Shown here piece by piece: positions 55,267 through 64,000 of a stretch of DNA of 64,000 nt (position 1 is its first letter; the number at the start of each line of letters is the position of its first letter). The DNA comes from Motiliproteus sediminis (GTDB taxonomy: Bacteria; Pseudomonadota; Gammaproteobacteria; Pseudomonadales; Balneatricaceae). The translations under genes and the position numbers were made by a program. A model generated the notes under the pieces. That model had not been told where the DNA came from, ran no database searches, and worked only from the letters and a program-made list of their open reading frames with translations. The stretch covers positions 186,001-250,000 of the forward strand of contig NZ_JAERQK010000004.1 in assembly GCF_017912535.1 (NCBI RefSeq). Direction: 5' to 3'.

Positions 55267-55658
55267 TTGCTGGTATTGGCACCGATCTGGTGCAGATTAA
55301 ACGAATCGCTGCTGCACTTGAGCGCAGTGGTCCGCGCTTTGCGGAGCGTATCCTGGCCCCTGAAGAGCGCGCTGAATACGCCGCGGCAGCGCGTCCGGCG
55401 GTGTTTCTGGCCAAACGTTTCGCGGTCAAAGAGGCAGCGTCCAAGGCGTTGGGCACCGGTATTGCAAAAGGAGTGTCGTGGCACCATATCCAGCTCAGGC
55501 ATGCAGCCTCCGGCGCGCCGCTGCTGCACCTGTGTGGCCGGGCGGCGGAGTTGCAACAGGTGCAACAGATTGACGCGTTGCACGTCAGTTTGAGCGACGA
55601 ACAGGATCATGTGATCGCTTTTGTCGTGCTGGAGCGCCGGAGCGAACACCAAGAGTGA
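55263..55658 (+). CDS. acpS: Holo-ACP synthase
   Basis: 131 residues. It attaches 4'-phosphopantetheine to ACP. Motifs: GIGTDLVQIKRI (metal Asp) and KRFAVKEAASKALGTG (Glu/Lys). GTG start overlaps the recO stop (GTGA). Confidence 0.95.
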   Translation: MIAGIGTDLVQIKRIAAALERSGPRFAERILAPEERAEYAAAARPAVFLAKRFAVKEAASKALGTGIAKGVSWHHIQLRHAASGAPLLHLCGRAAELQQVQQIDALHVSLSDEQDHVIAFVVLERRSEHQE

Positions 55659-55664
55659 TGTGGT

Positions 55665-56573
55665 ATGAGTATTGAGTTTCCTACGATTGAAGCCTGTGTT
55701 GGCAATACCCCGCTGGTGCGCCTGCAGCGTTTGCCCGGTGATACCAGCAACACCCTTCTGGTCAAGCTCGAAGGCAACAACCCGGCCGGCTCGGTCAAAG
55801 ATCGTCCAGCGCTGAGTATGATTGCCCGCGCCGAGGCCCGGGGCGATATAGCCGCCGGCGATACCCTGATCGAGGCGACCAGCGGCAATACCGGCATCGC
55901 CCTGGCGATGGCGGCCGCGATCAAGGGCTATCGTCTGGTTTTGGTCATGCCGGATAACATGAGCGCCGAGCGCAAGGCGGCGATGAGTGCCTACGGTGCT
56001 GAGTTGGTACTGGTGACCAAGGCTCAGGGGATGGAGGGCGCACGCGATCTGGCGATGGCGATGCAGCAGCGCGGCGAGGGTAAGGTACTGGACCAGTTCG
56101 CCAATGCTGACAATCCGGTGGCGCACCTTGAAGGTACCGGGCCGGAAATCTGGCAGCAAACCGGTGGCCGAATCACCCATTTTGTCAGCGCCATGGGGAC
56201 CACCGGCACCATTATGGGGGTATCCCAATACCTCAAAAGCCAAAACCCCGAGGTACAGATTGTCGGCCTGCAGCCGGAAGATGGCGCCAGCATACCGGGG
56301 ATCCGGCGTTGGCCGGAAGCCTATCTGCCCAAGATTTTTGACGCCACCCGCGTCGATCGGGTGATCGATATGGCCCAGTCCGATGCAGAGCGGACCATGC
56401 GTGAATTGGCCCGCCAGGAAGGTATTTTCTGCGGGGTTTCTTCAGGCGGCGCCGTGGCCGGTGCGCTGCGTCTGTCGCGCGAAGTCGAGAATGCGGTGAT
56501 CGTTTGCATTATTTGCGATCGTGGTGATCGTTACCTCTCCACCGGGGTCTTTGATTCGCCCGAGTCGGCCTGA
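55665..56573 (+). CDS. cysM: Cysteine synthase B
   Basis: 302 residues, PLP enzyme making cysteine from O-acetylserine (or thiosulfate). PLP lysine in NPAGSVKDRPA, phosphate loop GTTGTIMG, and substrate loop EATSGNTGIALA. The RRWPEAYLPKIFD segment is the CysM type rather than CysK. Confidence 0.95.
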   Translation: MSIEFPTIEACVGNTPLVRLQRLPGDTSNTLLVKLEGNNPAGSVKDRPALSMIARAEARGDIAAGDTLIEATSGNTGIALAMAAAIKGYRLVLVMPDNMSAERKAAMSAYGAELVLVTKAQGMEGARDLAMAMQQRGEGKVLDQFANADNPVAHLEGTGPEIWQQTGGRITHFVSAMGTTGTIMGVSQYLKSQNPEVQIVGLQPEDGASIPGIRRWPEAYLPKIFDATRVDRVIDMAQSDAERTMRELARQEGIFCGVSSGGAVAGALRLSREVENAVIVCIICDRGDRYLSTGVFDSPESA

Positions 56574-56714
56574 CTTGAGCTATGCGGCCAGCGTGGGATA
56601 ATGCCTGCTTTGTTTCTCGGGGTGAACCAGCCCAGACGGCTGCAGGAAGTGGCCGACGCCCGCATAAAATAACAACCCAGGGCCCCTATCGAATGCCGGG
56701 AGTTGCAGTATCAC

Positions 56715-58967
56715 ATGGTTAAAGTAAGAGAAGACCACCCCATCGATCCCGATGGCTCGGTCAATCTTGATCGCTGGCTGACGCGGATTCAGAAAGACGG
56801 CAACGTGCGTGACGTCAACGTTCTGTTGCGAGCGTGTGAAGTCAGCCGTGAAGCCCAGGACAAAATGCCGGCTCGTGAGGATCTGTGGGCAGAGAACACC
56901 CCGGGAAGTTTCATTACCGGCCTGGAGATGGCGGAAATTCTCGCCGACCTGCGACTGGATCAGGACGCGCTGGTCGCCGCGGTGCTCTATCGCGGCGTGC
57001 GCGAGAAAAAACTCAGTATCCGCCGCGTACGGGATGAGTTCGGTGACCCGGTTGCCAAGCTGGTCTCCGGGGTGCTGCAGATGGCGGCGATTGGCAATAT
57101 CATCCACCCGACGCCGGACTCCGTGCTGGGGCAGAGTGAAGGCCAACTGGACAACGTCCGCAAGATGTTGGTCACCATGATCGAGGATGTGCGGGTTGCG
57201 CTGATAAAACTGGCGGAGCGGACCTGTGCCATCCGAGCGGTCAAGAACAGCGATCGTAAGCGCCGCTACCGGGTCGCGCGTGAAGTCTTCGATGTCTATG
57301 CGCCGCTGGCGCATCGCTTGGGGATCGGCCATATCAAGTGGGAACTGGAAGACCTGAGCTTCCGCTACCTGCAGCCCAATGCCTACAAGCAGATCGCCCA
57401 ACTGCTGGATGAAAAACGCCTCGACCGGCAGCAGTATATCAATGACGTGCTGGCTACCCTGCGGGGTGAGCTTGAAAAAGCCGGCATCGAGGGCGAGCTG
57501 ATGGGGCGCGCCAAGCATATCTACAGCATCTGGCGCAAGATGCAGCGCAAGCAGATCGATTTTCATCAGGTCTACGACGTGCGCGCGGTGCGGATTCTGG
57601 TACCGGAGCCGCGCGACTGTTACGCGGTGCTGGGAATCGTTCACAGCTTGTGGAAGAACATTCCGCACGAGTTTGACGACTATATCGCCTCCCCCAAGAA
57701 GAACGGTTATCGTTCGCTGCACACCGCGGTATTCGGCCCTTCCGGCAAAGTGCTGGAGGTGCAGATTCGCACCTTCCAGATGCACGATGACGCCGAACTG
57801 GGGGTCTGTGCGCACTGGCTCTACAAGGGCACGGATACCTCAAGCAAAAGCGATAGCTATGAAAACAAGATCGCTTGGCTGCGGCAGGTGCTGGAATGGC
57901 AGGACGATATCGGTAACGCCAGCGAGTTGGTGGACCAGCTCAAGGGTGATATCGAACACGACCGCATCTACGCCTTTACCCCCGATGGTCACGTAGTTGA
58001 TCTGGGTGCGGGCGCTACGCCACTGGATTTTGCCTACCGGGTGCACACCGAGGTTGGCCACCGGTGTCGCGGTGCCAAGATCAATGGCCGTATCGTGCCG
58101 CTGACCACCAAGGTGAAAACCGGCGATCAGGTGGAGATTCTGACCACCAAATCCGGAGGCCCCAGTCGCGACTGGATGAACCCCAATCTGGGATTTGTGA
58201 CCTCGTCACGGGCGCGCGCCAAGATCCGCCACTGGTTCAAGGAGCAGGCGCGCGACCAGAACCTGGTCGCCGGTCGCCATATCGCCGAGCGCGAGCTGAA
58301 GCGCCTGGCGCTGACTGACATCAGCTATGAGGCGCTGGCTGAGCGGCTGCATTTCAATCACGCTGAAGACCTGTACGTTGCGCTAGGGGCCGGCGACCTG
58401 CGCATCAGTCAGTTGATCGGCGCCGCCCAGCGCAGCCCTGAAGGACATCCCATCGACGACCAGTTGGCGCTGGATTTTGCCGCCAGCGGACGCGAGCGCC
58501 GGCGCAAGGCGGATGAGGTGACCATCTGTGGCGTGGGCAACCTGCTGACCACCATTGCCGCCTGCTGCAAGCCGATGCCCGGTGATGACATCGTCGGTTA
58601 CATCACTCAGGGGCGCGGTGTTTCGATTCATCGTCAGGACTGCCTCAACGCGCTGCAACTGGAAGACCTCGAGCATGAGCGCATGATCGAGGTGAGCTGG
58701 GGGGAGGGCGAAGGCTCCCACTACACCGTCGATATCCGTATCGACGCCTACGACCGTCACGGCCTGCTGCGCGATATCATGGTGGTCACCGCCAACGAGA
58801 AGGTCAACGTGCTGGCGGTGAACACCCGCACCGACAAAACCCAGAGCACCGCGGGGCTGCTGATTACCCTCGAGATCGCGCGCCTTGAAGATCTGGGCCG
58901 GCTGATGGACAAAATCAGCCAGCTGCCCAATATCATCGACGTTCATCGCCAGCTGCCGGGGCATTGA
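56715..58967 (+). CDS. relA: GTP pyrophosphokinase RelA
   Basis: 750 residues, ribosome-associated (p)ppGpp synthetase. The N-terminal hydrolase domain is degenerate (LVAAVLYRGVREKKLS lacks the HD pair), as in RelA. The synthetase domain has DDYIASPKKNGYRSLHTAV, then TGS (IYAFTPDGHVVDLGAGATPL) and C-terminal Zn-finger/ACT regions (AACCKPMPGDDIVGY). ATG at 56715 is used; a TTG 4 codons upstream is possible. Usually rlmD lies between cysM and relA; here it does not. Confidence 0.97.
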   Translation: MVKVREDHPIDPDGSVNLDRWLTRIQKDGNVRDVNVLLRACEVSREAQDKMPAREDLWAENTPGSFITGLEMAEILADLRLDQDALVAAVLYRGVREKKLSIRRVRDEFGDPVAKLVSGVLQMAAIGNIIHPTPDSVLGQSEGQLDNVRKMLVTMIEDVRVALIKLAERTCAIRAVKNSDRKRRYRVAREVFDVYAPLAHRLGIGHIKWELEDLSFRYLQPNAYKQIAQLLDEKRLDRQQYINDVLATLRGELEKAGIEGELMGRAKHIYSIWRKMQRKQIDFHQVYDVRAVRILVPEPRDCYAVLGIVHSLWKNIPHEFDDYIASPKKNGYRSLHTAVFGPSGKVLEVQIRTFQMHDDAELGVCAHWLYKGTDTSSKSDSYENKIAWLRQVLEWQDDIGNASELVDQLKGDIEHDRIYAFTPDGHVVDLGAGATPLDFAYRVHTEVGHRCRGAKINGRIVPLTTKVKTGDQVEILTTKSGGPSRDWMNPNLGFVTSSRARAKIRHWFKEQARDQNLVAGRHIAERELKRLALTDISYEALAERLHFNHAEDLYVALGAGDLRISQLIGAAQRSPEGHPIDDQLALDFAASGRERRRKADEVTICGVGNLLTTIAACCKPMPGDDIVGYITQGRGVSIHRQDCLNALQLEDLEHERMIEVSWGEGEGSHYTVDIRIDAYDRHGLLRDIMVVTANEKVNVLAVNTRTDKTQSTAGLLITLEIARLEDLGRLMDKISQLPNIIDVHRQLPGH

Positions 58968-58968
58968 G

Positions 58969-59817
58969 ATGGCAGGGTACAACCTCAATGATCTGCTGCG
59001 GTTGATGGCCAATCTGCGTGACCCGGAGCATGGTTGCCCCTGGGATCGCGAGCAAACACTCGCCAGCATCGTGCCGCATACCCTCGATGAAGTGTACGAA
59101 GTGATCGACACCATTGAGCGTGAGGATCACGCCCATCTCTGCGACGAGCTGGGTGATCTGCTGTTCCAAGTGGTGTTTTATGCCCAGATCAGTGCCGAGG
59201 CGGGGCGCTTTGATTTTGCCCGGATTGTTGACGGCCTGGTGACCAAATTGCTGCGTCGCCACCCCCATGTGTTTCCGGATGGCTCCCTGGCGAGCTTTGG
59301 CAGCGGATCGCCGTTGACCGAGGCTGAAATCAAAGCCAACTGGGAGCGGATCAAGGCGGAGGAGCGGGCCGCAAAAGAGGTCTCGGGTGAGCTGGACGAC
59401 CTGCCAGCATCGGTGCTCGATGATATCTCTGCGGCGCTACCGGCATTGTTACGGGCGCATAAACTGCAAAAGCGCGCCGCTACGGTGGGCTTCGACTGGC
59501 GCCAGCTGGAGCCGGTGTTTACTAACCTGGAGAGCGAAATCAGCGAGCTGCGTGAGGCCGTAGCCAGTGGTGATCGCGCCGCCATTGTCGATGAGCTGGG
59601 CGACCTGCTGTTCAGTTGTGTCAACCTCAGCCGGCATCTGCAGCAAGATGCGGAGCAGTCCCTGCGTCAGGCCAACCATAAATTCGAAACCCGCTTTCGC
59701 CGGGTCGAGCAGTTAGCCGCTGACGCCGGTATCGCTATGGCAGAAGCGGATGAAGCGGAGCTGGATCGGCTGTGGCAGCGGGCCAAGGCCGAGCTGACGG
59801 CATCGACCGGGCGCTGA
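58969..59817 (+). CDS. mazG: Nucleoside triphosphate pyrophosphohydrolase MazG
   Basis: 282 residues with two MazG domains: HTLDEVYEVIDTIE...LCDELGDLLFQVVF and a second one, LESEISELREAV...IVDELGDLLFSCVN. It hydrolyses NTPs and tempers (p)ppGpp effects. It starts 1 nt after the relA stop, the usual relA-mazG pairing. Confidence 0.95.
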   Translation: MAGYNLNDLLRLMANLRDPEHGCPWDREQTLASIVPHTLDEVYEVIDTIEREDHAHLCDELGDLLFQVVFYAQISAEAGRFDFARIVDGLVTKLLRRHPHVFPDGSLASFGSGSPLTEAEIKANWERIKAEERAAKEVSGELDDLPASVLDDISAALPALLRAHKLQKRAATVGFDWRQLEPVFTNLESEISELREAVASGDRAAIVDELGDLLFSCVNLSRHLQQDAEQSLRQANHKFETRFRRVEQLAADAGIAMAEADEAELDRLWQRAKAELTASTGR

Positions 59818-59855
59818 TACCAACCGCTTGCCTCCTCAGGCCGAAGACGGCGAGT

Positions 59856-60659
59856 CTAATCGCGGCTCAAATCGTCCACGAATTTTTTCAGCGCCGGCTG
59901 GTAGTCCGGCGCGCTGGTAAGATTGATATGATCGGCGCCCTTGATTTCGAGCTCGGTTACCGGGCCTTGCCAAGCCGAACTCAGGCGACGACCCAGCGCC
60001 GGTGGCACCACCCGATCCTGCTCAGCAAGAATGCTGAGAAGCGGCATCGACAGTTGCGGCGCCAACTTGATTGACTCGAACCGATTGCGCATCAGCGTGC
60101 TGACTGGAAACCAGGGGTAGTGAGTCTGACCAACGCGCACCAGGCTGTCGTATGGGGTGACCAGAATGACTCCGCGTACCGCCCGCTGGCTGGCCACATA
60201 GGTTGCCACGCCGCTGCCCAGACTGCGCCCCATCAGGATGGTCTCAGCGGGCGAGCGACCGGTTTGCTCCAGCCAGTGGTCCAGCAGTGCCAGCGCATCT
60301 GCCTTCAGCGCCGCTTCTGACGGCTCACCCTCGGACAGACCGTAACCGCGATAGTTGAACAGCAGTACCGCCACACCCAGTTCGCGCAGCGCCGGTAGGT
60401 TCCATGAGACCTCTTCGGCGTTACCACCGTAATAGACCAGCAGCGGCGCGTCAGCGCGATCGGCCGGAGCATACCAGCCATGCAGGCGGGCCCCCCCGAT
60501 CATACTGCTGACCGCCCAGGGCGCCAGCTTGTCGCGGCTGTCCGCCGCGACGGGCGTGGGGTGAAATAACATCCGGTCCTGATAAAAATAGGCGACCCCG
60601 ACGAGCGCCAGAAACGCCAACAACAGCAGGCTCAGCAGGCCCAGGACAAAATTCATCAT
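59856..60659 (-). CDS. Membrane-anchored alpha/beta hydrolase
   Basis: 267 residues, one N-terminal helix (FVLGLLSLLLLAFLALVGVAYF) and an alpha/beta hydrolase domain. The nucleophile is in MGRSLGSGVA, Asp likely in ILAEQDRVVPP and His in KGADHINL; LFNYRGYGLSEGEP is the usual oxyanion region. Resembles ABHD13/YfhR-type serine hydrolases. Its ATG overlaps the Nudix stop by 1 nt. Confidence 0.88.
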   Translation of the reverse strand: MMNFVLGLLSLLLLAFLALVGVAYFYQDRMLFHPTPVAADSRDKLAPWAVSSMIGGARLHGWYAPADRADAPLLVYYGGNAEEVSWNLPALRELGVAVLLFNYRGYGLSEGEPSEAALKADALALLDHWLEQTGRSPAETILMGRSLGSGVATYVASQRAVRGVILVTPYDSLVRVGQTHYPWFPVSTLMRNRFESIKLAPQLSMPLLSILAEQDRVVPPALGRRLSSAWQGPVTELEIKGADHINLTSAPDYQPALKKFVDDLSRD

Positions 60660-61222
60660 TAGAGGTTGAACTCCTTGCGGCGCAGCGCCAGAGACATCAA
60701 TGCGGTAACGCTCATCAGGTCGCTGATGCGGCCATCCTGGGCCATGGCCAGCGCTTCGTCAAACGGAACGCGGCGGATGGCCAAGTCTTCGGTATCATCG
60801 AAGTCGGTCGCCCCCGGAGTCAGGTCGCGGGCCAGATAAATGATGCCTTGCTCGTCGGTGATGGAGTTGGAGATATCTACCCGAAGCAGTTCGGTCAGCT
60901 CGGCCGCGCGCAAGCCGGTTTCTTCGGCCAGTTCCCGCAGTGCACCGTCGCGCGGCTCCTGATCCAGCGGGTGGCCACCCATGGGTACCTCCCAACTGAA
61001 CCGGTCCAGCGGATAGCGGTGTTGCCCGACCAGCCAGGTATGACCCTCATCATCGATCGGTACGATCGCCACCGCGCGATTGCGGAACTTCACCACCCCG
61101 TAGATCCCCTCGCTGCCGGTAGGCGTGATTACCTCATCTTCACGCACTCGAATCCAGTTGTTTTCGTACACCCAGCGGCTGGCCAGAGTGGTCCAGTGAG
61201 GCGCGAAGGGGGAATCGTTCAT
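60659..61222 (-). CDS. Nudix hydrolase (ADP-ribose pyrophosphatase-like)
   Basis: 187 residues. The Nudix box is visible as GHPLDQEPRDGALRELAEETGL, one residue shorter than the strict consensus between the first Glu and REL. VVKFRNRAVAIVPIDDEG and WEVPMGGHP fit the ADP-sugar pyrophosphatase branch. ATG at 61222 follows GGAG. Cotranscribed with the hydrolase. Confidence 0.88.
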   Translation of the reverse strand: MNDSPFAPHWTTLASRWVYENNWIRVREDEVITPTGSEGIYGVVKFRNRAVAIVPIDDEGHTWLVGQHRYPLDRFSWEVPMGGHPLDQEPRDGALRELAEETGLRAAELTELLRVDISNSITDEQGIIYLARDLTPGATDFDDTEDLAIRRVPFDEALAMAQDGRISDLMSVTALMSLALRRKEFNL

Positions 61223-61335
61223 GGCGGGGCTCCAGCAGGCAATGGCTGCAAGCATAGCGCATGGCTAATGCGGCCCCAAGGTTTTCACCAAGAGGTAAGA
61301 CTGAACCAGAATAGTGAAAAACAGGGTTTTAGAGA

Positions 61336-61412
61336 TGGTCGGCGTGAGAGGATTCGAACCTCCGACCCCATCCTCCCGAAGGATGTGCGCTACCAGGCTG
61401 CGCTACACGCCG
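61336..61412 (-). tRNA. tRNA-Pro (anticodon CGG)
   Basis: 77 nt including an encoded CCA. The acceptor stem CGGCGTG pairs with CACGCCG, the anticodon loop is TTCGGGA (anticodon CGG), and the T-arm contains GGTTCGAATCC. It reads CCG proline codons. A short AAAAC-CCT-GTTTT hairpin just downstream may end transcription. Confidence 0.97.
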
Positions 61413-61443
61413 ATCTTGATGGTGCTTGTTGCAAGCGCGGGGA

Positions 61444-61472
61444 ATGATAGGGAAACAGCCCGTAAAACACAA
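61444..61472 (-). promoter_or_regulatory. Promoter of tRNA-Pro
   Basis: On the minus strand: TTGTGT (61472-61467), 17-nt spacer, TATCAT (61449-61444), followed by a GC-rich discriminator TCCCCGCGC, as is usual for stringently controlled stable-RNA promoters. About 30 nt before the tRNA. Confidence 0.65.
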
Positions 61473-61504
61473 CCGTTTTATGACAAAATCTTTGTGTTCT
61501 CGGC

Positions 61505-62221
61505 TTAGCTGATTAGGCTGAAGCAGAGTGGCAGCAATAGGGCGGTCAGCGCGCCTGTCAGCCCCATGGCCAGGCTGGAGAATGCGCCGGCTTTGGCACT
61601 GATTTCAAAGGCCTGGGCGGTCGCGATACCGTGGCCGTTAAGGCCCATGACGAAGCCCAGTACTCGGTCATCATCGCCTTTGATCCAGCGCCAGAACAGC
61701 GGCGTCAGTAGCGAGCCCAGCACGCCGGTGAGCGCAACGATGCCGACCGCAAGGCCTACCAGACCACCCAGTTGCTCGGTCAGCGATACGGCGATGGGGG
61801 CGGTGACCGATTTGGGCGCTAGGGAGAGCAGAACGGTGGTATCGGCGCCCAGGCTCCAGGCAATCGCTAGCGACAGGCCGGCGGCCAGCGGCGCGCCGAC
61901 CAGCAAGGTGACTGTGATCGGTATCAGCGCGGCGCGGATGTGATGAAACTGCAGAAATAGCGGGATGGCCAGAGCGACGGTGGCCGGGCCGAGCAGGAAG
62001 CTAATCCAGCGCGCGCCCTGGTAATACTGCTGATAGTTTATCGGCAGCAGGTAGATCACCGGGACCAGTAGCAGGCTGCCGGCAACGATCGGAGGCAGCC
62101 AGGGGGGGCGTTTCAGGCGCTGATACAGCCAGACACCGCCCTGAAACGCGAGCAGGGTGATGGCCACCGGCAGCAACGGGGTTTTTGCCAGGTGCTCGAT
62201 CAGTCCGGCCAGCAGCTCCAT
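61505..62221 (-). CDS. LrgB family protein
   Basis: 238 residues, multi-helix membrane protein of the LrgB/CidB type (SLAPKSVTAPIAVSLTEQLGG, GLNGHGIATAQAF). With LrgA it affects murein hydrolase activity or exports small metabolites. ATG at 62221 overlaps the stop of the upstream lrgA-like gene by 1 nt; a longer frame is discarded. Confidence 0.9.
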   Translation of the reverse strand: MELLAGLIEHLAKTPLLPVAITLLAFQGGVWLYQRLKRPPWLPPIVAGSLLLVPVIYLLPINYQQYYQGARWISFLLGPATVALAIPLFLQFHHIRAALIPITVTLLVGAPLAAGLSLAIAWSLGADTTVLLSLAPKSVTAPIAVSLTEQLGGLVGLAVGIVALTGVLGSLLTPLFWRWIKGDDDRVLGFVMGLNGHGIATAQAFEISAKAGAFSSLAMGLTGALTALLLPLCFSLIS

Positions 62222-62565
62222 CAGTGCTTCTCCGCTGGCATCAGGCGGCGCATCAGCCACAGGCAGATCAGGATGCTGACGGCGGTGCCGATCACCACGG
62301 CGAGCAGCAGTGGCAACCACTGGCCCTGCATCCGTTCGCCCAGAAAAAACAGGCCCACGCCTCCGGGTAGCAGTAACAGCGACAACAGGCTGATCAGGGT
62401 GTGGCTGGTGCGCTCGAGCTGGTCATCCAGGTGCTGGCGAATCATCAGCCACAGAAACAGCAGTAGCATGCCCAGTACGTTGCCGCTGATGGGGATGCCG
62501 GTCAGGTAGTGCAGGGTTTCGCCCAGCAGCCAGAACAGCAGGATCTGGGTCATTGCCTTGATCAT
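62221..62565 (-). CDS. LrgA/CidA family holin-like protein
   Basis: 114 residues, four membrane helices. GIPISGNVLGMLLLF and LLLLPGGVGLFF fit the CidA/LrgA pattern. It forms an operon with the LrgB-like gene. Confidence 0.9.
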   Translation of the reverse strand: MIKAMTQILLFWLLGETLHYLTGIPISGNVLGMLLLFLWLMIRQHLDDQLERTSHTLISLLSLLLLPGGVGLFFLGERMQGQWLPLLLAVVIGTAVSILICLWLMRRLMPAEKH

Positions 62566-62676
62566 GTCGAAGCGTGTCGTTAAGGGTTCGGGGCGCTAGT
62601 GTAAGCGGATCGGCTAATTGATAAAACACGTCCTTATGGTTAAAGTGGCGCCGTTTTTTCTTACCGAAGTGCGATC

Positions 62677-63783
62677 ATGACTCCGCTTGAACGCTATCAG
62701 CAGGACCTGCAACGCGACGATTTCCAGTACGACGCATCTCAGGAGCAGGCGGTGCGCCATCTGCAGCGTCTCTATGACGACCTGCTGGCACGTCGCAGCC
62801 GGCCGCAGCCGACCTTGATGGCGAGGCTGGGTAACCGCTTCAAGAAGCAGACGCCGGTGCCGGTCAGGGGGCTCTATTTCTGGGGCGGGGTCGGGCGTGG
62901 CAAGACCTACCTGATGGATACCTTCTACGATAGTTTGCCGTTTTCCACCAAGATGCGTACCCACTTTCACCGCTTTATGCAGCGGGTACACGCGGAATTG
63001 AAGCTGCTGGCGGGGGAGAAAAACCCGCTGGATATCGTGGCGGGCAAGTTTGCTTCTGAAGCGGAGGTTATCTGCTTCGATGAGTTTTTCGTTTCCGACA
63101 TCACGGATGCCATGATCCTGGGCGGGCTGATGGAAAAGCTGTTTGGTCATGGCGTGGCGCTGGTGGCGACCTCCAATATTGTGCCTGACCGGTTGTACGA
63201 GAACGGTTTGCAGCGGGCCCGTTTTCTGCCCGCGATTGCCTTGCTGAACATGCATACCGAGGTGGTCAATGTCGACAGCGGGGTGGATTACCGTTTGCGC
63301 GCGCTGGAGCAGGCCGAACTTTACCACTCGCCGCTGGATGAGGCGGCGGATGAAAGTCTCAATCGCAGCTTCGAGAGTCTGGCGCCGGACCTGCGCGAGG
63401 CGATCAACGGTCAGTTGCTGGAGATCAACGGGCGCCCGATTCACAGTCGGCGCTGCTGTGAGGATGTGGTCTGGTTCGATTTCGAGGCGCTGTGTGACGG
63501 CCCTCGCAGCCAGAACGACTACATCGAGATTGCCAAGCAGTACCACGCGGTGCTGATCTCCGATGTGCCGCAGTTGGGCGGTCAGCGCGATGATCAGGCG
63601 CGCCGCTTCATCAATCTGGTGGATGAGTTCTACGACTGTGGGGTCAAGTTGATTCTCTCGGCCGAAGTGGCGCTGACCGAACTCTATGCCGGTGGGCGGC
63701 TCGAGTTTGAGTTCGAGCGCACCACCAGCCGTCTGCTGGAGATGCAGTCGCACGAGTATCTCGCTCGCGCCCACCGCCTCTAA
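62677..63783 (+). CDS. zapE: Cell division ATPase ZapE
   Basis: 368 residues, AFG1-like ATPase of the division septum. Walker A GGVGRGKTYLMDTF, Walker B VICFDEFFVSD, and LVATSNIVPDRLYENGLQRARFLP as the family signature. Binds FtsZ and acts late in constriction. Confidence 0.95.
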   Translation: MTPLERYQQDLQRDDFQYDASQEQAVRHLQRLYDDLLARRSRPQPTLMARLGNRFKKQTPVPVRGLYFWGGVGRGKTYLMDTFYDSLPFSTKMRTHFHRFMQRVHAELKLLAGEKNPLDIVAGKFASEAEVICFDEFFVSDITDAMILGGLMEKLFGHGVALVATSNIVPDRLYENGLQRARFLPAIALLNMHTEVVNVDSGVDYRLRALEQAELYHSPLDEAADESLNRSFESLAPDLREAINGQLLEINGRPIHSRRCCEDVVWFDFEALCDGPRSQNDYIEIAKQYHAVLISDVPQLGGQRDDQARRFINLVDEFYDCGVKLILSAEVALTELYAGGRLEFEFERTTSRLLEMQSHEYLARAHRL

Positions 63784-63796
63784 GTTTTCTGAACCT

Positions 63797-64000
63797 TTAT
63801 CCTGATGCGCCGGATTTGCCGGCAATGGTGCTGAGTTCCATCGGTCCGGCCGGGTACAGGTGCACATCTCGTTGCGGGAAGGGGATGTTGAGTCCTTCGC
63901 TATCGAGGCGCAGTTTTACCTCGCGGGTGACGTCCCAGTAGACCTCCCAGTAATCCTCGGTTTTCACCCAGGGGCGAACGATAAAGTCCACCGACGACTC
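63797..64000 (-). CDS. MscS-family mechanosensitive channel, C-terminal fragment at window edge
   Basis: The last 67 residues of a leftward gene whose start lies beyond the right edge. SSVDFIVRPWVKTEDYWEVYWDV and GLNIPFPQRDVHLY match the end of the MscS cytoplasmic domain. The rest of the protein cannot be assessed. Confidence 0.85.
   Translation of the reverse strand, partial: ESSVDFIVRPWVKTEDYWEVYWDVTREVKLRLDSEGLNIPFPQRDVHLYPAGPMELSTIAGKSGASG

Noticed and set aside
62614-63867. A 417-codon minus-strand frame opposite zapE
   Set aside because: Antisense of zapE; sequence is His/Gln/Arg-rich with no domain.

Overview
The window is a chromosomal segment of a GC-rich gammaproteobacterium, probably from the Oceanospirillales/Pseudomonadales side. 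The evidence is a FabY-type initiating ketoacyl synthase, an AlgU/MucA-like sigma-E locus, the EpmA/EpmB/EF-P beta-lysylation set, a holD-rimI pair, and the chain nadB - rpoE - anti-sigma - rseC - mucD - lepA - lepB - rnc - era - recO. I see no phage, insertion sequence, integron, CRISPR array or rRNA. Almost all of it is core genome with a few accessory or unrecognised genes.

Layout. 1-5.3 kb: an edge-truncated msrB, a DUF302 protein, a CDF metal transporter, a bactofilin/M23 peptidase pair whose genes overlap by 58 nt, a small lipoprotein, an AEC carrier and a small secreted protein. 5.5-8.2 kb: a subtilisin-like autotransporter. 8.3-13.8 kb: gcdH, a fused E1 alpha/beta 2-oxoacid dehydrogenase and a malonyltransferase-fold protein in one operon, divergent from a LysR regulator. 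13.9-16.2 kb: a membrane GGDEF protein and an unrecognised secreted protein. 16.4-24.5 kb: a complete dipeptide-type ABC importer, a LysR regulator and pepQ. 24.5-26.6 kb: an acyltransferase, a DMT transporter, a lipoprotein and a GST. 26.8-29.8 kb: epmB divergent from efp and epmA, then a DUF1904 gene. 29.8-34.9 kb: patB, leuA with a possible leader peptide, a HolD-like gene, rimI and a PilZ protein. 34.9-43.7 kb: SulP transporter, prfC, a small membrane protein behind a good sigma-54 promoter, an unknown protein, a YjjV-type TatD hydrolase, fabY and an OmpA-like lipoprotein. 44-49.8 kb: sdhE, ygfX, nadB and the envelope-stress operon. 49.9-64 kb: lepA to acpS, cysM, relA, mazG, an alpha/beta hydrolase and a Nudix hydrolase, tRNA-Pro(CGG), an LrgA/LrgB pair, zapE and an edge-truncated MscS channel.

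The most unusual item is in the sigma-E operon. Where rseA and rseB are normally two genes, there is one 268-residue gene. It joins a MucA/RseA-like anti-sigma domain and membrane helix to what looks like only the C-terminal domain of RseB, and the large N-terminal sensor domain of RseB is absent from the locus. Other items worth checking are a sigma-54 promoter driving an internally duplicated four-helix membrane protein, a HolD (DNA polymerase III psi) candidate with a Pro/Ala-rich insert, a decayed duplicate of the dppC 3' end that now carries the ribosome binding site of dppD, a candidate Leu leader peptide before leuA, and the absence of pdxJ and rlmD from their usual neighbourhoods.
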